A stretch of DNA of 64,000 bases from Sphingopyxis jiangsuensis (GTDB lineage: Bacteria > Pseudomonadota > Alphaproteobacteria > Sphingomonadales > Sphingomonadaceae): NCBI RefSeq assembly GCF_016734905.1, contig NZ_JAERPO010000001.1, forward strand, positions 1,327,712-1,391,711, given 5' to 3'. Positions 1-9,698 of the stretch are shown in pieces. Position numbers and translations under genes: made by a program. Within the stretch, counting starts at the first letter, position 1; each line of letters begins with the position of its first letter. The notes under the pieces were generated by a model that saw only the letters and a program-made list of their open reading frames with translations, did not search any database and was not told where the DNA came from.

Positions 1-864
1 CTCGAACTCTCCGCGACGCTGCAGCAATTGTCCCGCCAGCCGCCCGTCAGTGTCCTCGCGCAGCCCGGTTCGCTCCGCGACATGGTCCACGCGCGCGCGG
101 TGCTCGATGCGACGATGCCGATCATCGAGCACCGCACCGCAGGCGTGCGCCGCGAACTCGCCGAACTGCGCACCGCCCAGCAGCATCAGGCGATTGCGCT
201 GAAAGCACTGGCGGCGAGCAAGGAGCAACTGGCCGAACGTCGCGACACGCTGACGCGGCTCGAAAACGAAGGCCGACTCCGCTCGCGCGAACTCATCAGC
301 AGCGCGCGGCTGGAGGCTGACCGCGCGCTCGGGCTCGGCGAAAAGGCGCGCGATATTGTCGAACTGATGGACACACTCGAAACCGACAGCGCGGTGCGCG
401 CGGAGCTCGCCCGGCTGCCCGGCCCGATCGCACGGCCGCGCGATCCCTCGCGCGCTTCGTCGCAGCCCACCCCGCCAGCGCCAGTCGAACCCGAACTGAC
501 CGTGGGCGCCTATCGCTTGCCTGTCGTCGGGCGCATCATCGCGGGACTGGGCGAAGTCAACGACAGCGGCGTTCGGTCGCGCGGGATCACCGTCGCGGCG
601 CAGCCCGGCGGGCAGGTGGTGGCCCCCGCGCCGGGACGCGTGAGCTTCGCCGGCGACTATCGCGGTTATGGCAAGATCATCATCATTGACCATGGCGGCG
701 GCTGGACGTCGCTGATTACCGGACTGATCGGCCTCTCTGCCGGTGTCGGCGACGTGCTCGATGCCGGCATGCCGATCGGTCGTGCGGGGTCGAATGACAG
801 CCGAATCACCATCGAATTGCGCCGCGCCGGACGGCCTGTCGACATCGTCGCGATGCTCGGCTGA
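1..864 (+). CDS. EnvC-like murein hydrolase activator (5' end missing)
   Basis: The reading frame is open from base 1, so the gene starts outside the window and only its last ~287 residues are seen. The first part is a charged helical segment rich in Glu, Arg, Leu and Ala, consistent with the coiled coil of EnvC-type proteins. The last ~110 residues are a LytM/M23-like domain. The zinc-binding HxH of active M23 peptidases is absent: the region that normally reads like HLHFE reads RITIEL, and no YGH-type motif is seen. EnvC-family proteins are such degenerate LytM domains; they activate periplasmic amidases during cell division rather than cut peptidoglycan themselves. The next gene is an S41 protease, a common neighbour of this family in alphaproteobacteria. 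Confidence 0.85.
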   Translation, partial: LELSATLQQLSRQPPVSVLAQPGSLRDMVHARAVLDATMPIIEHRTAGVRRELAELRTAQQHQAIALKALAASKEQLAERRDTLTRLENEGRLRSRELISSARLEADRALGLGEKARDIVELMDTLETDSAVRAELARLPGPIARPRDPSRASSQPTPPAPVEPELTVGAYRLPVVGRIIAGLGEVNDSGVRSRGITVAAQPGGQVVAPAPGRVSFAGDYRGYGKIIIIDHGGGWTSLITGLIGLSAGVGDVLDAGMPIGRAGSNDSRITIELRRAGRPVDIVAMLG

Positions 865-994
865 CGGCCGGTTAATCGACCGTTTGACCCCTGTTCCGTA
901 TCGGGATGCCATGCTTGACGGGCGCGCAATTGCGTAGGAGGATGGCGCGCCGGGGTTTATAGAGCGGGGATTCCCGCATGAGTGAAAGACGTAT

Positions 995-2380
995 ATGACC
1001 GCAACGCCCAAGACTTCCGCGTCGCCCAAGCGCCGTTTTGCGCTGTGGCAGGGTGCCGCCGCGCTGAGCACGCTCGCGCTCGTCCCGCTGGCAACGGGCG
1101 CGATGGCCGCCGTCGATTCGAAGACGACCGGCGAAATCTCGCGCTTCATGGACGTGTTCCTCGAGGTCAAATCCAACTATGTCGAACCGGTCGACGATTC
1201 GACGCTGATCGAGGGTGCGATCAACGGCATGCTCGCCAGCCTCGATCCGCATTCGGGCTATCTTGATGCATCGGGCTATTCGACGCTGCGGACGCAAACC
1301 GACGGCGAATATGGCGGCCTGGGGCTATCGGTGACGATGGAGGACGGCGTCGTAAAGGTGATCGCGCCGACCGCCGACACCCCGGCTTCGCGCGCGGGCA
1401 TCAAGGCGGGCGACTATATCACGCATATCAACAAGGAGCTGATTTTCGGCCTGACGCTCGACGAGGCGGTCGAACAGATGCGCGGCCGCCCCGGCACAAA
1501 GATCGACATTACCGTCGTTCGCGAGGGCCAGGACAAGCCGATGGAATTGTCGCTGACGCGCGAAATCATCGACCTCAAGCCCGTCAAGTGGGAGGTGAAG
1601 GACGATGTCGGCGTGCTGACTATCAGCAGTTTTTCGGCCGACGCGACGCGCGATTTGAAGGCGGCAATGCTGTCGGTCGAAAAATCGCTGGGCCACAAGC
1701 CGCGCGGCTGGGTTCTCGACCTCCGCTCGAACCCTGGCGGACTGCTCGACGAAGCCGTTGGCGTAAGCGACGTCTTCCTCGAACGCGGCGAAATCGTGTC
1801 GCAGCGCGGCCGCCGCAAGGGCGACATCGAGCGTTATTTCGCCGAGCCGGGCGACCTCGCGAAGGGCGCACCGGTCATCGTGCTGATCGACGCCGGGTCG
1901 GCATCGGCGTCGGAAATCGTTGCGGGCGCACTGCAAGACCAGCACCGCGCCGTGGTGATGGGCGAACGCAGCTTCGGCAAGGGGTCCGTACAGACCGTCC
2001 TGCCGCTGACCGACACCACCGCGCTTCGCCTGACCACCGCGCGCTATTTCACGCCGTCGGGGCGCAGCGTGCAAGAGGGCGGGATCGACCCCGACATCCG
2101 CGTGCCGCAACTTTCGGACCCCGACTACGCTTCGCGGCCCAAGTTCCGTGAGAGCGATCTGCGCCGCCACCTCGTCAACGAGAAAAAGGTCGACAACAGC
2201 CTGATCGAAAAGGACGAAAAACCCGATCCGCGCTTTACCGCGACCGCGGCGGACTTGAAGGCAAAGGGGATCGAGGATTTCCAGCTGCACTACGCGTTGG
2301 AAACCATCGGCCGCATCGGCGCCACCGCTCCGCGCATGGCGCAGGCCAAACCGGTCGCCAAGCCGGCGCGCCGCAACTAA
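995..2380 (+). CDS. ctpA: S41 family C-terminal processing protease
   Basis: A 461-residue periplasmic serine protease. A positively charged N-terminus is followed by one hydrophobic segment (about residues 17-36), a signal peptide or anchor. A PDZ domain follows (about 90-180, with GLGLSV and the G-I-K-A-G-D turn), then the S41 catalytic domain. The motif GSASASEIVAGAL carries the nucleophilic Ser, and the segment ERSFGKGSVQT carries the catalytic Lys, giving the Ser-Lys dyad of the Tsp/CtpA family. Such enzymes trim C-termini of periplasmic proteins and control murein hydrolases, which fits the EnvC-like gene upstream. The product ends in a basic Ala/Pro-rich tail. The ATG at 995 directly precedes the membrane segment. 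Confidence 0.93.
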   Translation: MTATPKTSASPKRRFALWQGAAALSTLALVPLATGAMAAVDSKTTGEISRFMDVFLEVKSNYVEPVDDSTLIEGAINGMLASLDPHSGYLDASGYSTLRTQTDGEYGGLGLSVTMEDGVVKVIAPTADTPASRAGIKAGDYITHINKELIFGLTLDEAVEQMRGRPGTKIDITVVREGQDKPMELSLTREIIDLKPVKWEVKDDVGVLTISSFSADATRDLKAAMLSVEKSLGHKPRGWVLDLRSNPGGLLDEAVGVSDVFLERGEIVSQRGRRKGDIERYFAEPGDLAKGAPVIVLIDAGSASASEIVAGALQDQHRAVVMGERSFGKGSVQTVLPLTDTTALRLTTARYFTPSGRSVQEGGIDPDIRVPQLSDPDYASRPKFRESDLRRHLVNEKKVDNSLIEKDEKPDPRFTATAADLKAKGIEDFQLHYALETIGRIGATAPRMAQAKPVAKPARRN

Positions 2381-2392
2381 GGGGCGCGACCG

Positions 2393-2875
2393 ATGCCGAA
2401 ATCGCGCCTCGCCGCGCCGCTGCTCGCGCTCGCCATCCCGCTCCTCCTCTATGGCGGTGCGCTCGTGTCGCAATTTGGCTTTGGCCTCCACCCGTGTGAG
2501 ATGTGCTATTGGCAGCGCTGGCCGCACCAGGCGGCGATCGTGCTTGCTGCGCTGGCGCTGTTGCTGCGCAGCAATGGCAAGGCGATGCGCCTGCTGACGG
2601 CGCTAGCGGCGATTGCGATCGCTATCAGCGGCGCGATCGGCATCTTTCACGCAGGCGTCGAATATGGCTTTTGGGAAGGTCTGACGAGCTGCTCGACCGG
2701 CGCCGCCGGCCCCGTCTCGCTCGAATCGATCATGAACGCGCCGCTGATCCGGTGCGACCAGACGCAGTGGGATTTGTTCGGCATTTCGCTCGCAGGCTTC
2801 AATGCCATTTTCTCATTGGGCGGCGCGGCGCTTGTCTTGACCTTGCTGCTCCGTCGGCCCACATCGGACGCATGA
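2393..2875 (+). CDS. dsbB: Disulfide bond formation protein B
   Basis: A 160-residue inner-membrane protein with four hydrophobic segments. It passes electrons from the periplasmic thiol oxidase DsbA to quinone. The first redox pair is visible in the periplasmic loop HPCEMCYWQRWPH (Cys-x-x-Cys followed by the conserved Trp-Gln-Arg), and the second pair is the Cys of SCSTG and of IRCDQ before TM4. Length matches the DsbB family. Its stop codon overlaps the start of the next gene (ATGA), so translation of the two is probably coupled. Confidence 0.93.
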   Translation: MPKSRLAAPLLALAIPLLLYGGALVSQFGFGLHPCEMCYWQRWPHQAAIVLAALALLLRSNGKAMRLLTALAAIAIAISGAIGIFHAGVEYGFWEGLTSCSTGAAGPVSLESIMNAPLIRCDQTQWDLFGISLAGFNAIFSLGGAALVLTLLLRRPTSDA

Positions 2876-3405
2876 GCGAAAGCCCTGACCCGACCGACCG
2901 CCGCACGGCGTCGATGATCCGCGTCGATCAGGCGGGCGAATATGGCGCGACGCGTATCTATGCAGGGCAGCTTGCGGTGCTCGGCGACCGGCATCCAATG
3001 GCGCGCGAAATTGCCCACATGGCCGAGCAGGAAGAGCGGCATCGCAAATTTTTCGACGATATGATCGCCCGGCGCGGCGTGCGCCCGACCGCGTTGCAAC
3101 CGCTGTGGAACCGCGCGGGCTTTGCCCTCGGGGCGATTACGGCTGCCATCGGCCCGCGCGCCGCAATGGCCTGCACCGCCGCGGTCGAAACCGAGATCGA
3201 CCGCCATTATCGGCAGCAACTCGACGAACTTGGCGACAGCGATCCCGAACTGAGCGCTGCAGTTGCCGATTTTCGCGCCGAGGAGCTGGAACATAAGGAG
3301 GCGGCGATCGCCGCAGGCGCGGAAAATGCGCCGGGCTATCCCCTGCTCAATCTTGCGATCCGCGCCGGGTGTCGCGCAGCCATCGCGCTGTCGAAGCGTA
3401 TCTGA
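2872..3405 (+). CDS. coq7: Demethoxyubiquinone hydroxylase (Coq7 family)
   Basis: A 177-residue di-iron oxygenase that hydroxylates 2-octaprenyl-3-methyl-6-methoxy-1,4-benzoquinol, the penultimate ubiquinone step. Iron-ligand signatures are visible: D-Q-A-G-E-Y-G-A near residue 25, then E-Q-E-E-R-H-R at about residue 57, then a Glu pair in AVETEIDRHY and the second ExxH in FRAEELEHKE. It is shorter than gammaproteobacterial Coq7/UbiF, as is usual in alphaproteobacteria. The start ATG overlaps the dsbB stop. Both neighbours use the quinone pool, although the pairing may simply reflect conserved gene order. Confidence 0.92.
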   Translation: MSESPDPTDRRTASMIRVDQAGEYGATRIYAGQLAVLGDRHPMAREIAHMAEQEERHRKFFDDMIARRGVRPTALQPLWNRAGFALGAITAAIGPRAAMACTAAVETEIDRHYRQQLDELGDSDPELSAAVADFRAEELEHKEAAIAAGAENAPGYPLLNLAIRAGCRAAIALSKRI

Positions 3406-3487
3406 TAGGCTCGCGCGCGGGCCTGCCCGTTCAGCACCGATGCAGCTTCGCACTGTCATGCCCGCCGAAACCATAAAGGAACGACCG

Positions 3488-4090
3488 ATGACCCGCCTTC
3501 TTTCCCTCGCCTTGATCCTCGCCGGAAACGCGGCGATCCCGTCCGTCGGCGCGCAAGAAGCCACGGTCGATGGCGAGAAGATCAACCAGGTCATCGTCTA
3601 TGGCGACGACAAATGCGAACAGTCGAGCCCCAACGAGATTGTCGTCTGCAGCCGCCTCCCCGAACAGGATCGCTATCGCGTCCCGCAGATTTTCCGCGGC
3701 GACCCGCTCGACCCGCGCAACGAAGCGTGGGCGAACAAGGTCGTCGCACTTGAGCGCGTCGGTCGCTTTGGCACCGACAGCTGCTCGCCGGTGGGCCTTG
3801 GCGGGTTCACGGGCTGCACGCAGGCACTCGTCGCGGGAGCCAAGGCCGAGCGCGTCGCGGCCGACAAGACCGACTGGCAGACGATGATCGCCGACGAACG
3901 CGCCAAGCGACTCGCAGGTATCGACTCCGCAGCGGCCGAGGTCGAGGCGGCAGTCGTGGCCGAAGAACGCGCGATGGAAGAACGCCGCCGCGCCGCCGCC
4001 GAACTCGAACGGCAAGCGAACGGCGAAGCGCCGACCACGCCCGATAGCGAAGCAGACGCCGAACCTTTGCCGCTCCCGCCGCAGAGTTGA
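3488..4090 (+). CDS. Hypothetical periplasmic protein with alanine/glutamate-rich C-terminus
   Basis: A 200-residue protein of unknown function. It begins with a Sec signal peptide (about 22 residues ending SVGA-Q). The centre has four cysteines (DKCEQ, VVCSR, DSCSP, TGCTQ) that could form two disulfides in the periplasm. The last 70 residues are a highly charged Ala/Glu/Arg helix (coiled-coil-like) ending in a Pro/Glu tail. A purine-rich site precedes ATG 3488. The longer in-frame extension upstream overlaps coq7 and lacks a signal peptide, so I rejected it. Similar small cysteine-containing exported proteins occur across Sphingomonadales, but I cannot name a function. Confidence 0.75.
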   Translation: MTRLLSLALILAGNAAIPSVGAQEATVDGEKINQVIVYGDDKCEQSSPNEIVVCSRLPEQDRYRVPQIFRGDPLDPRNEAWANKVVALERVGRFGTDSCSPVGLGGFTGCTQALVAGAKAERVAADKTDWQTMIADERAKRLAGIDSAAAEVEAAVVAEERAMEERRRAAAELERQANGEAPTTPDSEADAEPLPLPPQS

Positions 4091-4180
4091 ACTAGCTTAT
4101 CCGCAGTTCTGGCGGGAGCCGGAATGTCGATCACGCGTCCACAGGGATCGGGATGATCTCGGTGGACGCGCGAATGATGC

Positions 4181-6118
4181 TTAATTCAGCAAGTACTGCT
4201 TCCAGAACATGAGCGACGTCCAGAAGCTGTAGTCGGCATTTTCCTTTTTCGCGAAACCATGGCCTTCGTTGGTGCCGACAAGGTGCCAAGCCGTCCCCCC
4301 ATTCTTGCGGACCGCCTCGACAATCTGGTCGGCTTCGGACGCCGGGACGCGCGGGTCGTTCGCGCCCGTGACGACGAACAGCGGCTTCTCGATCTTGTCG
4401 ACATGCGTCAGCGGCGAGATTTCGATGAGCTTGGCGCGCTGTGCCGGATCGCGCTCGTCGCCATATTCGACGCGGCGCAGGTCGCGGCGATAATCCTGCG
4501 TATTTTCAAGGAAGGTCACGAAGTTCGAGATAGCGACGACGCACAGATTGGCGCGCAGTTTGTCGGCGTAATGGATCGCCGCAGCATAGCACATATAGCC
4601 GCCATAGCTGCCGCCGGTCAGCGCAAAGCGCGACGTGTCGAGCATCTTGTCCTTCGCCAGATGGTCGAGGAAAGCCCCCATGTCCTTGACGCTGTCTTCG
4701 CGCTTGAACGGGCCGTTGTCGAGGCTGACGAAAGTCTTCCCATAGCCCGTCGAACCGCGAACGTTGGGATAGAAGATCGCAATCCCCATTTCGTTGAGCA
4801 GATAGTTGTTGCGGCCCATGAAGCCGGGGCGCGACTGCGCTTCGGGTCCACCGTGGACATTCATGATCAGCGGGCGCTTGCCGGGGAATTTGGCCGGGTC
4901 CGGGCGATAGAGGAATCCCGACACCTCCAGCCCATCAAAACTTTTGATTTTGACGAGTTCGGGTTCGACATTCTTCGTGACGTCGAGACCGCCGGTCTCG
5001 CTTTCGGTCCAGCGCGTGACCTTCAGCGTCTTGGGATCGACGCTAAACGCGTCGGCAGCACTGCGCGCTGAGGTAAAGGTCAGTCCGATTTCGCCCCACG
5101 GCGCGATGTCGATGCCGCCGATGATGCCCGGCGGCAGCGCCTCGACCGTCCGCACCGCGTCGCTTTTCGGATCGAGGATGCGGAGCTTGGCCATGCCCGC
5201 CTCGTTCACGACATAGGCGATAAAGCTGCCGTCATGGGCGATGTCGAACGTATCGACGTCCCATTTTTCGGCAGGACCACGCGGGGTAAACGCGCCCGTC
5301 GCCGGGTCGACAGTTCCGAGCCGCTGAAAATCGCTTCCCTCGTCGCTCGTCACCCAGATCGTGCCGTCGGGCGCAAATTCTGCGCCGCCGAGCGCGACGC
5401 TTTTCGAATGGTCGCCGATCGGCGTCATCGCGCCGGTGGCGAGGTCGAGCCGGAACAGGTCCGATTTCTGCACCGACGTATATTTGGCAACGAGCGCCCA
5501 GCTCTTGTCGGGCGAAAAGTCGGCGAGATACCAGCCGCCGCCCTGAACTTCGGCCACCATCCGGCTCGATGCCGGGTCGCGCGGGTTCATGACATAGATG
5601 TCGCTATCACGCCCATTGCGACGCGTCGAAGTAAAGCCGACAAGCGTCCCGTCCTTGCTCCACGCGTTCAGACCGTTGCGACTCTTGCCATCGGTAAGCA
5701 GGTCGAGCCGCCCGTCCTTCATCGCGTAGATCTGATAGAATTCGTTCCCGCCGATGTCCTTTTGCACGAGCATCATATCGCCGGTCGACGGCGACCATGC
5801 ACCGCGCCCGACGGGTTCGGCTTCGAAGGTCAGCTACTTGCGCGCGCCCATCGGGGCGGCGACGCGATGGATTTGCGATGTATTGCCGAAACGCGTGGCG
5901 ATGAGCATCGACTTGTCGGTCGGGTGCCAGCCGACGAAACCGGCGCCGCGATTTTCCATATAGGGACGCGTTGCGGCAGGCAGGTCGGCCGGGACCGCGG
6001 GTACGCCATCGGCGATCAGTGCTGCCGGCTTGGGCTCGACCGCGGCGCCCTCTCCTTCGGCGGCAAGTGCCGGTGCAAACGGCAAGGCAAGAGTGGCCAG
6101 AGCGGCAAGATAGCGCAT
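4181..6118 (-). pseudogene. S9 family alpha/beta-hydrolase peptidase interrupted by an in-frame amber codon
   Basis: Read without the stop, this is a ~645-residue exported S9 (acylaminoacyl/dipeptidyl peptidase-like) enzyme. A signal peptide starts at ATG 6118 (MRYLAALATLALPFAPALAA). A WD/propeller-like domain covers about residues 50-390, then an alpha/beta hydrolase with GGSYGGYM (nucleophile Ser), ANDPRVP (Asp) and NEGHGF (His). Translation is broken by TAG at 5834-5836 (residue 95). The frame is the same on both sides and the protein resumes with L-T-F-E, as expected after a Gln or Arg at this point, so a CAG to TAG change is the simplest explanation. Reinitiation at the ATGATG near 5776 would give a protein without a signal peptide. 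A sequencing error or suppression cannot be excluded. Confidence 0.85.
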
Positions 6119-6437
6119 GATGATGTCCCCGTTTTGAAATGAAGCAATTGACCGGGCATAGACGCTATCGCGCACTCTCGGCGATGCAAGAGTTCGACCA
6201 ACGATGCGTTGCAATCGACCGTCGACAAGAATGTTATGCTCGACCGGTCGAACGGGGACGAATCGCAACCGAAATGGCTGAATTTGAAACCGATTTGGCA
6301 GCCTGGCGCGATTTGTTCGATTTTCGAGGCGAGTCGAGCAAAAAAATTAACGAATCGGTGCGAAGCTGTCTTGACTTGGGAATTATTGGGGCAAACGTGG
6401 CGTTTCTGGGAATCGCCGGCCGGGGAGGCTGAAAACA
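6119..6437. other. Intergenic region between divergent genes
   Basis: This 319-base stretch separates the interrupted S9 peptidase from a small membrane protein. It is visibly more AT-rich in its second half (around 6300-6400) than its surroundings, as expected for a divergent promoter region. I see no convincing operator, hairpin or protein-coding signal; the short frames through it have no recognisable content. Confidence 0.5.
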
Positions 6438-6836
6438 ATGGCATCGACCTTCGAACCACGCTTGTGGAAACGAGCGAGCGCATCGGTTCCTCCCCCGCGC
6501 AGCCTTGGACGCCGCATGACATTCCATGCCGCCGCGGCGCTTATCGCTTTCTCCGTTCTTCAAATCTGGCTGGTATCGAGCGCGATTTCCGCGGGCGCGC
6601 CCTCGGCATTCGTCATCACCGCGCTCGTGGTCCTGCTTGCGCTCGCCATTCCGGCGGCGCGCGCCATTGAGCGACACTGGTATCACCTCAGCCGCCAAGC
6701 CCTCGCAAGCTGGGGGCTTCATGCACGGTTTCGCCGCGATGTCCGCCGCCTGTGGGCGGCCGCGCTGTTCGTTCCCATCATGTGGGTCAGCGGCGCGATG
6801 GCGGCGACCGACGCGATTGCGGCAATCGCGAACTAA
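6438..6836 (+). CDS. Small hypothetical inner-membrane protein
   Basis: A 132-residue protein with a basic N-terminus and three hydrophobic segments (about residues 30-52, 57-75 and 108-128), the last two separated by a basic loop. A good ribosome-binding site (GGGGAGG) lies nine bases before ATG 6438. No family is recognised. It stands alone between the broken peptidase and pmbA. Confidence 0.65.
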   Translation: MASTFEPRLWKRASASVPPPRSLGRRMTFHAAAALIAFSVLQIWLVSSAISAGAPSAFVITALVVLLALAIPAARAIERHWYHLSRQALASWGLHARFRRDVRRLWAAALFVPIMWVSGAMAATDAIAAIAN

Positions 6837-6887
6837 TCCCGCGACATAGATTTTGACGCCTTGGTTGGCGCCGTATAGGGCGCGACC

Positions 6888-8231
6888 ATGCTGAGTGTTT
6901 CCGAAGCCCTCGACCGCGCGCAACTGCTGTGCGACGCCGCGACAAAGGCGGGCGCCGATGCCGCCGACGCGCTGTTCTACTGCAACGCCTCTACTTCAGT
7001 GTCGATGCGCCTCGGCGCGCTCGAGGATGTCGAGCGGTCCGAAGGCCAGGACATTTCGCTGCGTGTCTTCGTCGGGCAGCGTAGCGCGAGCGTGTCGACC
7101 GCCGACATGGATGCGGGCGAACTTGCCAAGCTCGTCGACCGCTGCGTCGCGATGGCCCGCGAGGCGCCCGAGGATCCCTACGCCGGGCTCGCGCCCGAAG
7201 ACCGGCTGTTCAAGGGACCGACGCCCGACCTCGAGCTCGACGACGGGAGCGAGGCCGACCCGCAAGCCCTGCGCGAAACTGCACTCGCGGTCGAGGAAGC
7301 TGCGCGCGCCGTCGCCGGGGTAACGAACAGCGAAGGCGGCAGCGCAAGCCACAGCCGCATGCGCTTTGCTCTGGTCACCAGCCACGGCTTCGCCGGCGGC
7401 TATGGCGCAAGCGGCCACAGCCTGTCGGCCAGCGTCATTGCGGGCGAAGGTGCGGGAATGCAGCGTGACTATGACTGGCACAGCACGCACCATCTGTCCG
7501 ATCTCGAAAGCGCTATTGACGTCGGCACGCGCGCCGGAAAGCGCACGGTGGCACGGTTGAACCCAGGTAAGGCCCCCGTCGGCAAGCTGCCGATATTGTT
7601 CGATCCACGCGTCGGCGGCAGCCTGCTCGGCCATTTGATGAGCGCGATTGCCGGGCCGGCCATCGCCCGTGGCACCAGCTTCCTGCTCGGCAAGGAAGAC
7701 CAGCAGCTTTTCGACAGCGCCATTGTCGTCCGCGACGAACCGCACCGGCTGCGCGGCTTGCGCAGCCGCCCGTTCGACGGCGAGGGCCTTCCCACTGCGG
7801 CACGCGACATCGTGTCGGACGGACGCATCAGCGGCTGGCTGCTCGACACGGCGTCGGCCAAGCAACTCGGCCTGTCGCCCACGGGCCATGCCAGCCGCGG
7901 CGGCGGCGCATCGGGGGTGAGCGCAAGCAACCTGCATCTCGTCCCTGGCCTGCAAAGCCCCGCCGATTTGATGGCCGGCGTCAAGACCGGCGTCTATGTC
8001 ACCGAATTGATCGGCCAGGGCGTCAATCCCGTCACCGGCGATTACAGCCGCGGCGCGTCGGGCTTCGTCATTCGCGACGGCCAGATTGCCGAACCGATCG
8101 CCGAATTCACCGTCGCTGGGAACCTGATCGACATGTTCGCGGCGATGAGGCCCGCGAACGATCTCGAATTCCGGCAGGCCGTCAACGTCCCGACGATCCG
8201 CATCGACGGCATGACCGTCGCGAGCAGCTGA
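6888..8231 (+). CDS. pmbA: TldD/PmbA family metalloprotease-complex subunit, PmbA (TldE) type
   Basis: A 447-residue cytoplasmic protein. The TldD/PmbA (TldE) pair forms a protease that degrades unfolded peptides and matures some peptide antibiotics and modulators. Family landmarks are the conserved N-terminal alpha/beta domain, the central segment GKLPILFDPRVGGSLLGHL, the glycine-rich SRGGGASGVSASNL, and the C-terminal YVTELIGQGVNPVTGDYSRGASGF. The HExxxH of TldD is absent, so this is the PmbA/TldE subunit. The next gene starts nine bases after the stop, indicating cotranscription. Confidence 0.9.
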   Translation: MLSVSEALDRAQLLCDAATKAGADAADALFYCNASTSVSMRLGALEDVERSEGQDISLRVFVGQRSASVSTADMDAGELAKLVDRCVAMAREAPEDPYAGLAPEDRLFKGPTPDLELDDGSEADPQALRETALAVEEAARAVAGVTNSEGGSASHSRMRFALVTSHGFAGGYGASGHSLSASVIAGEGAGMQRDYDWHSTHHLSDLESAIDVGTRAGKRTVARLNPGKAPVGKLPILFDPRVGGSLLGHLMSAIAGPAIARGTSFLLGKEDQQLFDSAIVVRDEPHRLRGLRSRPFDGEGLPTAARDIVSDGRISGWLLDTASAKQLGLSPTGHASRGGGASGVSASNLHLVPGLQSPADLMAGVKTGVYVTELIGQGVNPVTGDYSRGASGFVIRDGQIAEPIAEFTVAGNLIDMFAAMRPANDLEFRQAVNVPTIRIDGMTVASS

Positions 8232-8239
8232 TCCCGGCG

Positions 8240-9031
8240 ATGCCCGCGCGCAATCTTGAGGCCGTGATCGCCGCAACGCGCGAGGTCGGCGACATGGCTA
8301 TGGCGCGCTGGCGCGGCGAAGGGCGGCCAGTCGACGTCTGGCACAAAGGCCACGACAACCCCGTCAGTGACGTCGATCTGGCGGTCGATGCGCGGCTGAA
8401 ATCGGTACTGGGTGCGATGGTCCCCGAAGCAGGCTGGCTGTCAGAGGAAACCGCCGACAGTGACGACCGGCTGTCGCGCCGCGCCATGTGGTGCGTCGAT
8501 CCGATCGACGGCACCCGCGATTTCATTCGCGGACGGCCGGGTTGGGCGGTGTCGGTGGCGCTCGTCATCGACGGCGAACCCGAACTCGGCGTGCTCTATG
8601 CCCCCGCGCTCGACGAATTATGGGTCGCGCAAAAGGGCCAGGGCGCAACGCTGAACGGCGAAACGCTGCGCGCGAGCCGCCGTATGATCTTCAACGGATC
8701 GCGCGTCCCCGCCGACAGCCTGCCCAAGATCGACCGCGACCTCATCATGGTCACCAAACCGAACAGCATCGCGCTGCGCATGGCACTCGTTGCCGACGAT
8801 CGCGCCGATCTGGTCGCGACGCTGCGCTGGGGGTTCGAGTGGGATGTCGCCGCCGCCGCGCTGATCGCCACCGAAGCGGGGGCCGCCGTCACCGACGCTT
8901 TTGGCGACCCGCTGCGTTTCAACACGCCGCGCGCGCAGGCCTTTGGCGTCATCGCCTGCGCCGCCGGAATCCACCGGGCCGTCGTTGCGCGCTTGCATGA
9001 CCGGGCGGTGGCGCTTACGTCCGCACCATAG
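8240..9031 (+). CDS. Inositol monophosphatase family phosphatase (CysQ-like)
   Basis: A 263-residue Mg-dependent phosphatase. It shows the metal-site signatures of the family: SEET (about residue 70), DPIDGTRDFIRG (about 88-99) and WDVAAAALIATEAG near the C-terminus. The family covers inositol-1-phosphatases, histidinol-phosphatases and 3'(2'),5'-bisphosphate nucleotidases (CysQ); the TRDFI variant of the central motif slightly favours the CysQ-like branch, but I cannot decide substrate from sequence alone. It follows pmbA by nine bases in a probable two-gene unit. Confidence 0.85.
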   Translation: MPARNLEAVIAATREVGDMAMARWRGEGRPVDVWHKGHDNPVSDVDLAVDARLKSVLGAMVPEAGWLSEETADSDDRLSRRAMWCVDPIDGTRDFIRGRPGWAVSVALVIDGEPELGVLYAPALDELWVAQKGQGATLNGETLRASRRMIFNGSRVPADSLPKIDRDLIMVTKPNSIALRMALVADDRADLVATLRWGFEWDVAAAALIATEAGAAVTDAFGDPLRFNTPRAQAFGVIACAAGIHRAVVARLHDRAVALTSAP

Positions 9032-9090
9032 GACGGCACCCGCCGCCGGTTTCTGCATCGCGGAAACCCCATCAATGCGCCGCAGTTCGC

Positions 9091-9119
9091 TTGACAATTC
9101 GGGCGACTCACCTTAACTG
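9091..9119 (+). promoter_or_regulatory. Candidate promoter of the rpsM operon
   Basis: A perfect TTGACA (9091-9096) is followed after 17 bases by TAACTG (9114-9119). The -10 match is weak, as is common in this group. It lies 134 bases before rpsM, where the ribosomal operon would need a promoter because secY/adk, its usual upstream genes, are not present here. Confidence 0.4.
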
Positions 9120-9252
9120 CGCCTCCATTCCGACAGCCTGACCGGACGGCGAAGCGCAGCAGCGTGTTCGTGGTCCGTTTTTTGCGTTGGAAATCAGACG
9201 CTTTGAGATGGGGCCGTTTGCCAGCGCGCCCTGTGGAGCAGGAGAAAGTTTC

Positions 9253-9621
9253 ATGGCACGTATTGCGGGCGTCAATCTGCCCACCAACAAGCGCGTAATC
9301 ATCGCCCTTACCTATATCCACGGCATCGGTCGCAAGACCGCCGTCGACATCGCCGACAAGCTGGGTATCGACCACAGCCGCCGCGTCCAGGACCTCAGCG
9401 ACGCCGAGATCCTGCAGATCCGCGAAACGCTCGACGCCGACCACACGGTCGAGGGTGACCTTCGCCGCAACACGGCGATGAACATCAAGCGACTGATGGA
9501 TCTTGCCTGCTATCGCGGCCTGCGCCATCGCAAGGGCCTGCCGGTCCGCGGCCAGCGCACGCACACCAATGCGCGCACCCGCAAGGGCAAGGCCAAGCCG
9601 ATCGCTGGCAAGAAGAAGTAA
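9253..9621 (+). CDS. rpsM: 30S ribosomal protein S13
   Basis: A 122-residue head protein of the small subunit that contacts the P-site tRNA and forms bridges to the 50S. It starts [10 protein letters not shown] and ends in the Lys/Arg-rich tail typical of S13, with the conserved [15 protein letters not shown] segment. GGAG-rich bases precede ATG 9253. It is the first gene of the rpsM-rpsK-rpoA-rplQ unit. Confidence 0.98.
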   Translation: MARIAGVNLPTNKRVIIALTYIHGIGRKTAVDIADKLGIDHSRRVQDLSDAEILQIRETLDADHTVEGDLRRNTAMNIKRLMDLACYRGLRHRKGLPVRGQRTHTNARTRKGKAKPIAGKKK

Positions 9622-9698
9622 GCCGGTTTTTCCGCGCCGGCGGCCGCCTTCACGGCTCGCGCCCCGGCCCGCTTCAGGATTAGGTAGGATTTATCACA

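Noticed and set aside
28..30. TTG start for the EnvC-like protein
   Set aside because: The frame is open to base 1 and the coiled-coil region plainly continues upstream, so the gene is truncated by the window edge.
4259..6142. Plus-strand frames opposite the S9 peptidase
   Set aside because: The minus strand has all catalytic motifs of an S9 enzyme in a consistent frame; the opposite frames contain none.
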